From an uncultured Bacillota bacterium (GTDB lineage Bacteria > Bacillota > Dehalobacteriia > UBA7702), in the NCBI GenBank assembly GCA_902766525.1, contig CACXDX010000149.1, positions 1 through 11,193 of the forward strand: a stretch of 11,193 bases of DNA, read 5' to 3'. Made by a program: the position numbers and the translations under genes. Of the stretch, positions 6,334 through 11,193 are shown one piece after another (position 1 is the first letter of the stretch; each line of letters opens with the position of its first letter). The notes under the pieces were generated by a model. It was not told the DNA's origin and did not search any database. It saw only the letters and a list, made by a program, of their open reading frames with translations.

Positions 6334-6340
6334 CCTCACC
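6334..6340 (-). promoter_or_regulatory. Ribosome binding site deciding the SLOG gene start
   Basis: GGTGAGG lies five bases before the ATG at 6328 but only two bases before the in-frame TTG at 6331, which favours the ATG. The short gap from here to the mutS2 terminator (6341-6379) shows no convincing -35/-10 pair, so the source of this gene's transcript (weak promoter or terminator read-through) is unclear. Confidence 0.6.
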
Positions 6341-6379
6341 GTGAAATGAGATGCCGCTTTTATGATATGCAGAAAGGAG

Positions 6380-6409
6380 AAAAAATAACCTGCCGCCCGG
6401 CAGGTTATT
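6380..6409 (-). terminator. Intrinsic terminator after mutS2
   Basis: The minus strand has a perfect 11-bp inverted repeat (AATAACCTGCC and GGCAGGTTATT) around a GGGC loop, with the 3' arm running into a TTTTTT tract. It begins three bases after the mutS2 stop codon and closes the U32-mutS2 unit. On the plus strand no T-run follows the stem, so it acts in one direction only. Confidence 0.9.
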
Positions 6410-6412
6410 CGA

Positions 6413-8764
6413 TCATTTCAACGTCGCGATGGTGACGCCGGCGCCGCCTTCGTAGTAGCCGCCGAGACGCTGTTCCTTCACACGTTTATCTTTCTTCAAA
6501 AAATCATAGACCGTCTTTTTCAGCACACCGGTACCGAGACCGTGGATGATCTTGATCTCCTCCATATTGGCGAGACAGGCGTCGTCTAAAAATTTTGAAA
6601 GTTCCGCTTCCGCCTCATCCGCCGTCATGCCTCTGAGGCTGATCTCATTTTTAACGATCCTGGCTTTAGCCGCTTTTATATGGCTCTGATAAGTCCCCGA
6701 GACTTCCTCTTTTTTCGAGGTCACGGCCCGAAGCTCGCTGAGCTTCATCGTCACTTTCATGATCCCGGCCCGGATCAGCACTTCTTTTTTATTGACGATT
6801 TCCAAAACGACGGCATTTTTATTCAATCTGGGAATATATACCTCATCGCCCGGTTCAACCTTGGTCAGCTTCTCTCCGCCGTAATGCTGCTCATCCCGGG
6901 AGGAAGTCAAATGATCGATTTCTTTCTTTTTCGCTTTGACCTCGCTCATCACCTGCTCCCGCTCTCTGGCGGAAACATTGGCGAGCGCAGCCTTGATTTC
7001 CTTTAAAGCCGCATCGGCTTCTTTGCGTTTTTCTCTCACGATGCGATCGGCGCGTTCCTCAGCCTTGCGGATCATCATCGATTCCCGCTGCTTCAGTTCT
7101 TGCTCACGTTTTTTCATCGCCTGTTCCGTCTCGCTCAGACGAATCTTCAACTGCTCCGCTTCGGCCTTTGCCTTTTCCGTTTCTGCTCTGCCCTGTTCCA
7201 GATTGGAAAGAAAATCACGTACTTCCTTCTGTTCGACACTCATATAGCGATCCGCTTTTCTGATCACGTTTTGATCGACGCCGAGACTTAAGGCAATGTC
7301 AAAGGCGTTACTGCGTCCGGGTATCCCCATCAGCAGACGGTAAGTCGGCTTTAAGGAATCAATGTCGAATTCGACACTGGCGTTGGCAAGATGCTCATCA
7401 TTATAAGCAAAAGCCTTTAACTCGCTGTAATGAGTCGTTACGATCAATTTGGCGTTTTTCGACATCAGCGTTTCGATGATGGCCATGGCGAGAGCCGCGC
7501 CTTCCACGGGATCGGTTCCGGCGCCGAGTTCATCAAGAAGCACAAGATTATTGCGTCCGGCCTTTTCCAGAATATCAACGATATTCACCATATGAGAAGA
7601 AAATGTACTGAGAGATTGTTCGATGCTCTGTTCATCACCGATATCTGCATATACACCGCGAAATATACCGACGTTGCTTTGATCGGATGTAGGCAGATGA
7701 AGCCCGGCTTGACTCATTAATACAAACAAGCCGACAATTTTCAGGGAAACCGTTTTGCCGCCCGTGTTGGGGCCGGTAATGATGATCCCATTCATATCTT
7801 TGTCCATATCAAAATCAATGGGTACGGCTTTATCATAAAGAAGCGGATGACGGGCGTTTTTCAGATGGATCTCGCCATCGTCGTTCAGCTTCGGTTCAAA
7901 TCCGTTCATCTTATGGCTGAGCTTGCCCTTGGCAAAGATAAAATCAAGATCGGCAAGAATTTCCAGATTCGCTTTCAATTCGGCGGCATTGGCGCTGACG
8001 AGACCGGAAAGACGCGTCAAAATACGCTGTATCTCCGTTTTTTCATCACTTCTCAGTTTTCTCAGATCGTTATTGAGATCCAAAACGGACATCGGTTCGA
8101 TGAAAAGCGTTGCGCCGCTGGCGCTTTGGTCATGAATAAGACCCAGGACCTGATTTCTGTATTCCTGTTTTACCGGAACGACATAACGGTCATTGCGGAT
8201 TGTGACGATGTTTTCCTGAAGATATTGATTCTGATTGCTGCTGCGTACGATCTGATCAAGCTTTTCCCTGACACGGTCATGGGTCCGGCGCATCTTGCGG
8301 CGAATATCGGCCAGCTCGGCGGAGGCACGGTCGAGGATGCTGCCGTCATCATCAATGGCTTCCTCGATGGCCGTTTCCAGTGAATTAATAAAAACGATCC
8401 GACCAACCATCTTTTTTAAGATCGGCGATTCTTCCTTCATTTGACTGATTGCGATCTTTACCCGACGGCCGGAACGAGACGTGATCAATATATCCCGGAG
8501 ATGAGTTCCGTCCAAAATACCGTTTTTCTTCGCTAAAGAAACAGAGCCGCGGATATCTTTGATAACGCCCATACTGAAGTCGGGCCGATAAATCAAAACA
8601 TTCCTCGCTTCGCTGGTCTCCTTCTGACGACCCTCCACGATGATCCGGTCACGATGGGGCAAAAGCTTTTCCGCCCGTTCTCTTCCGGGCGAAGAACAGC
8701 ATTCCGCGGTTAGAAGCGCGATGATCTTGTCGTATTCCAGTTTTTTCAGAGTTTTTTCATTCAT
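6413..8764 (-). CDS. mutS2: MutS2 family ATPase with C-terminal Smr domain
   Basis: A 783-residue MutS2 of usual length. Residues about 1-300 form the core/lever and clamp helices; there is no MutS1-type mismatch-binding domain. The ABC-type ATPase follows with Walker A GPNTGGKT (331-338), a signature-like STFSSHM (386-392), Walker B LVLLDELGAGTDP (407-419) and the H-loop region THYSELK (444-450). A long charged coiled coil covers about 510-620, a small KOW-like barrel about 635-685, and the Smr domain about 705-783 (ISLRG 708-712, HGLGTG 741-746, GGYYEGGAGVT 768-778). Family knowledge: MutS2 dimers bind branched DNA and suppress recombination in some bacteria, and in B. subtilis MutS2 acts on collided ribosomes. 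It starts at an ATG overlapping the U32 stop by one base, with GGAG seven bases upstream. The first Smr motif lacks the usual aspartate (LDLRG is typical), which may affect nuclease activity. Confidence 0.95.
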   Translation of the reverse strand: MNEKTLKKLEYDKIIALLTAECCSSPGRERAEKLLPHRDRIIVEGRQKETSEARNVLIYRPDFSMGVIKDIRGSVSLAKKNGILDGTHLRDILITSRSGRRVKIAISQMKEESPILKKMVGRIVFINSLETAIEEAIDDDGSILDRASAELADIRRKMRRTHDRVREKLDQIVRSSNQNQYLQENIVTIRNDRYVVPVKQEYRNQVLGLIHDQSASGATLFIEPMSVLDLNNDLRKLRSDEKTEIQRILTRLSGLVSANAAELKANLEILADLDFIFAKGKLSHKMNGFEPKLNDDGEIHLKNARHPLLYDKAVPIDFDMDKDMNGIIITGPNTGGKTVSLKIVGLFVLMSQAGLHLPTSDQSNVGIFRGVYADIGDEQSIEQSLSTFSSHMVNIVDILEKAGRNNLVLLDELGAGTDPVEGAALAMAIIETLMSKNAKLIVTTHYSELKAFAYNDEHLANASVEFDIDSLKPTYRLLMGIPGRSNAFDIALSLGVDQNVIRKADRYMSVEQKEVRDFLSNLEQGRAETEKAKAEAEQLKIRLSETEQAMKKREQELKQRESMMIRKAEERADRIVREKRKEADAALKEIKAALANVSAREREQVMSEVKAKKKEIDHLTSSRDEQHYGGEKLTKVEPGDEVYIPRLNKNAVVLEIVNKKEVLIRAGIMKVTMKLSELRAVTSKKEEVSGTYQSHIKAAKARIVKNEISLRGMTADEAEAELSKFLDDACLANMEEIKIIHGLGTGVLKKTVYDFLKKDKRVKEQRLGGYYEGGAGVTIATLK

Positions 8765-11193
8765 TATTTGACTCCGCGGTAAAAATGTCCTTTTGTAAAT
8801 CCGGGATTCGGCAGTTTCGCCAATTCCTCCGTTAACAGCTCCTTTTGAAATTCAAGTCCGGAAAGGATTTGCTCACGTCCGGTTTTAAAAAGAGCGATGA
8901 GCTCCTTTAACGTGCCAAGATCATAAAACTGTCCTTCGATCCGCCAGGATGAAAAACCTTTCAGATGATCGATTTCATCCAGGAGACAGAGATCTCGGCA
9001 GTTGAAAATATGACAATTATGATAGAGATCGCCGACAACGGGAAATTCCATGCCCATGCGGTCCACAAGACGGTAACGGCAGTTTCGGCAGTTGAGGCCG
9101 CAGGGCACCTTACGGCGATCTTTACCCGCTACGGCACCGATCAAACAGTGACGGCTGACCATCATCTGCATGGCGCCGAAAACAATGACCTCACGCAGGC
9201 CTCTGCCCTTGGCAAAACGTTCCAGCTGCTCCTTTGTCATTTCCAATGACGCGGTAACGGAATCAAATCCGAGAGACGTTAAAATGTCGGCAGTATAGCG
9301 GTTGAAAGCGTTGGCGGAAAAATCGGATGATATCGATTCGATTTCGGGATACGACTCTTTGAGATCGATGTCCGTGGCCTGTCCCACAAGAAAATGCCGA
9401 AATCCCGCCGCCAGAGCGTTTTCGATCTGAGTAAAAAACACTTCATTTTTTTCGTCCTGGCTTACTTGAGGTAAAACGAAACATAATTTACGCTCAAATT
9501 CTTCGTTCAGCCCGGCCAGTTCGGTCAATACTTCCCGATCGGGGAAGGATAAACCGAAATGAGGCGCGAAACAGACGCGATCGGCGCCGCTTTCCAATGC
9601 GGCACGCAGCTGGAAAAGATCACGAACCTTGACACTGATATCGGGAATGTTGTTTTTCTTTCTCTCATCATCAATATTGAGAACCGTTTTTTTCTTTTCC
9701 TGAAAACGGAAATTTTTAACGCACGGATAGCGATCAAAAATCCGATGATCGAAAGCCATAACGATTTCACGGCGAAGCTGATTTAAAACGCTGGCGGGGA
9801 TCATGATATTCCCTTCCCTCTTTAAAGTCAGATCACGGAAACGATAGCCGCTGCCGCCGAGACGGGAAAGCTGTTTTTTGATCATATCCTCATCGGTCGC
9901 TCTGTTCTTCGCTTCATCGACAATATAGGGAGAAATGATCTTCACTTCATGCCCCATCGCATCATTGGCGGAAACAACGAGGTTCTCTCCGACTTTGGCA
10001 GTGAGATGATAATCGATGCCGATTTCATCATCAAGATGATCAAAGCTGTTCATGGCTTGGGACATTAAGTGCGTGTCATAGGTTTTGAATACCCTGTCGC
10101 CGATCTGAACCCGGCCCGGGAAGAAGATCTCACAAAACTCCCCTTTTTTTGCCTTCACTGTTTTTTTACGGTTAACTTTCAAGTCATCAACGGTTGTCCC
10201 GAGATGGCCGCCGACTTTCACCCATATTTCAATACCGTCGCCCGCAAAAAGATCTTTTTCCAAGCGGATGAAAACTTTCTTTTTATCCACCGCTGCAACA
10301 CGACCGATAAAAACGCCGCGATTATTGGGCTTATCATGGCTCATCAGATCAATACCGGGATTGCCGTGCAGATAGCCCTCGCTGAAGTTGCGATTAAAGA
10401 CCTGTTCCACAATGGCCTCATCTTTTTCATTCAGCGGCGGCAAACCGCGCCGCAGCTGATCGATGGCGCGGCGGTACACTCTGCCGACGGTGGCAACATA
10501 TTCCGGTCTGCGCATTCTGCCTTCGACTTTTACGGAAGCAACACCGAGATCCATCAGGGATTTTAATTCATTCAACGTATTGAGATCCCTCGGGCTCAAT
10601 AAGTGGGCATCCCTTTTCGTGCGCTTCTGTTCAAAACCGTAGATGAAGCCGTAAGGCAAACGGCATGGTTGAGCGCATTGCCCCCTGTTGCCGCTGCGTC
10701 CGCCGATCAAACTGCTCATCAGACACTGGCCGGAATAGCAGATACAGAGCGCACCGTGACAGAATACTTCCAATTCCAATTCGGGAACGGTTTCGCGGAT
10801 CTTTTTGATTTCGGACAAAGTCATTTCACGGGCGAGAATAACTCTTTTAAAGCCAAACCGATAGGCCCAACGCGCGCCGCGAACATTGTGGATCGTCATT
10901 TGGGTACTGGCGTGAAGACTAAAATCAGGCAGGAGCTTTTTCACTGCCCCTGCCAGACCGAGATCCTGTACGATCAGACCGTCCGCACCGAGATCGTACA
11001 GGAATTTCACATAATCGAGAGCGTCGCTCATCTCTTCGTCGGCAATGAGCGTATTCATCGCGACATAGAGACGAACGCCGAATTTTTTACACAGTTTTAC
11101 TGCCGAACGCATTTCACTTTCGTCGAAATTGCCCGCGCCGGCTCTGGCTCCGTACGCGCTGCCGGCAAGATAAACCGCATCGGCACCGTTGGC
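8764..11193 (-). CDS. Long U32-family (collagenase-like/RlhA-like) protein, 5' end beyond the window
   Basis: At least 809 residues; the frame stays open to the window edge. The visible start, ANGADAVYLAGSAYGARAG, is the typical first-barrel strand of U32 proteins, so the ATG at 11112 is internal and only a few N-terminal residues are missing. Numbering from the first visible residue: the U32 signature EVFCHGALCICYSGQC is at 142-157, with cysteines C150, C157, C173 and C177 in the CX6C-X15-CX3C pattern that binds a 4Fe-4S cluster in U32 relatives such as UbiU/UbiV. A DUF3656-like region (about 430-480, including ASVLNQLRRE) follows. A second, diverged U32-like barrel (about 520-750) has its own cysteine group (C683, C698, C702, C705). 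Relatives hydroxylate 23S rRNA (RlhA) or modify tRNA (TrhP), so an RNA-modifying role is more likely than protease action; the substrate is inference. It overlaps mutS2 by one base. Confidence 0.88.
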   Translation of the reverse strand, partial: ANGADAVYLAGSAYGARAGAGNFDESEMRSAVKLCKKFGVRLYVAMNTLIADEEMSDALDYVKFLYDLGADGLIVQDLGLAGAVKKLLPDFSLHASTQMTIHNVRGARWAYRFGFKRVILAREMTLSEIKKIRETVPELELEVFCHGALCICYSGQCLMSSLIGGRSGNRGQCAQPCRLPYGFIYGFEQKRTKRDAHLLSPRDLNTLNELKSLMDLGVASVKVEGRMRRPEYVATVGRVYRRAIDQLRRGLPPLNEKDEAIVEQVFNRNFSEGYLHGNPGIDLMSHDKPNNRGVFIGRVAAVDKKKVFIRLEKDLFAGDGIEIWVKVGGHLGTTVDDLKVNRKKTVKAKKGEFCEIFFPGRVQIGDRVFKTYDTHLMSQAMNSFDHLDDEIGIDYHLTAKVGENLVVSANDAMGHEVKIISPYIVDEAKNRATDEDMIKKQLSRLGGSGYRFRDLTLKREGNIMIPASVLNQLRREIVMAFDHRIFDRYPCVKNFRFQEKKKTVLNIDDERKKNNIPDISVKVRDLFQLRAALESGADRVCFAPHFGLSFPDREVLTELAGLNEEFERKLCFVLPQVSQDEKNEVFFTQIENALAAGFRHFLVGQATDIDLKESYPEIESISSDFSANAFNRYTADILTSLGFDSVTASLEMTKEQLERFAKGRGLREVIVFGAMQMMVSRHCLIGAVAGKDRRKVPCGLNCRNCRYRLVDRMGMEFPVVGDLYHNCHIFNCRDLCLLDEIDHLKGFSSWRIEGQFYDLGTLKELIALFKTGREQILSGLEFQKELLTEELAKLPNPGFTKGHFYRGVK
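8772..8777 (-). promoter_or_regulatory. Ribosome binding site of mutS2 inside the end of the U32 gene
   Basis: GCGGAG lies within the last codons of the U32 gene, seven bases before the mutS2 ATG. The U32 stop and mutS2 start share one base (TAATG), so termination and re-initiation are probably coupled and the two proteins made from one transcript. Confidence 0.6.

Noticed and set aside
6341..6379. Promoter for the SLOG-like gene in the gap after the mutS2 terminator
   Set aside because: TATCAT-like and CATAAA-like strings exist, but none has a suitable -35 or TGn extension; not strong enough to list.
7847..8383. 178-codon plus-strand open frame opposite mutS2
   Set aside because: It lies wholly inside the well-supported mutS2 coding region on the other strand, has low-complexity shadow-like composition and no recognisable domain or ribosome site. 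The same applies to the plus-strand frames at 3238-3735, 5104-5553 and 10069-10566.
11110..11112. ATG as the start of the U32 gene
   Set aside because: The frame continues upstream to the window edge and encodes ANGADAVYLAGSAYGARAG, the expected N-terminal U32 strand, so this ATG is an internal methionine.
1..11193. CRISPR arrays, tRNA/rRNA genes, insertion sequences, defence or phage genes
   Set aside because: No regularly spaced repeats, no tRNA-like cloverleaf or rRNA sequence, no transposase or inverted terminal repeats, and all genes belong to chromosomal housekeeping families.

Overview
The window looks like an ordinary chromosomal segment of a Bacillota (Firmicutes) bacterium. The main clues are a DnaD-family primosome protein next to a DnaC/DnaI-type helicase loader, MutS2, a YpsA-like SLOG protein, and a Lrp/AsnC regulator paired with an aminotransferase in the manner of Bacillus subtilis yugG-yugH. 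Moderate GC content and the DnaD-DnaC and U32-MutS2 pairings would fit Negativicutes, but that finer placement is an inference. Every supported gene is on the minus strand, so transcription runs from high to low coordinates. There are no RNA genes, insertion sequences, CRISPR arrays or clear signs of horizontal transfer.

Region A (11193 to 6380): a long U32-family protein, open at the right window edge, is followed with a one-base stop/start overlap by mutS2. A strong intrinsic terminator closes this unit. Region B (6328 to 5805): one small gene encoding a divergent SLOG (YpsA/DUF1273-like) protein sits between two intrinsic terminators, and the second hairpin contains its own stop codon. Region C (5766 to 5578): a 244-base intergenic region carries an extended -10 promoter and a leader of about 170 nt. 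The leader has a possible short upstream ORF, a direct repeat with 21-bp spacing and a long stable hairpin. Region D (5577 to 1): a compact operon of Lrp/AsnC regulator, class I/II aminotransferase, TrkA, TrkH, DnaD and the helicase loader, which runs off the left edge. Gene junctions are 4-bp or 1-bp overlaps, or gaps of 2, 7 and 27 bases.

The functions fall into blocks: amino-acid responsive control of an aminotransferase, a two-part K+ uptake system (TrkA gating ring plus TrkH channel), and helicase loading at replication start (DnaD plus DnaC/DnaI-like). They appear to be co-transcribed although they have no obvious common pathway. I found no convincing new multi-gene system. The items most worth a second look are the structured leader of the Lrp operon, the degenerate SLOG protein, altered motifs in the MutS2 Smr domain and the TrkA second Rossmann domain, and the tandem, partly degenerate cysteine motif of the U32 protein.
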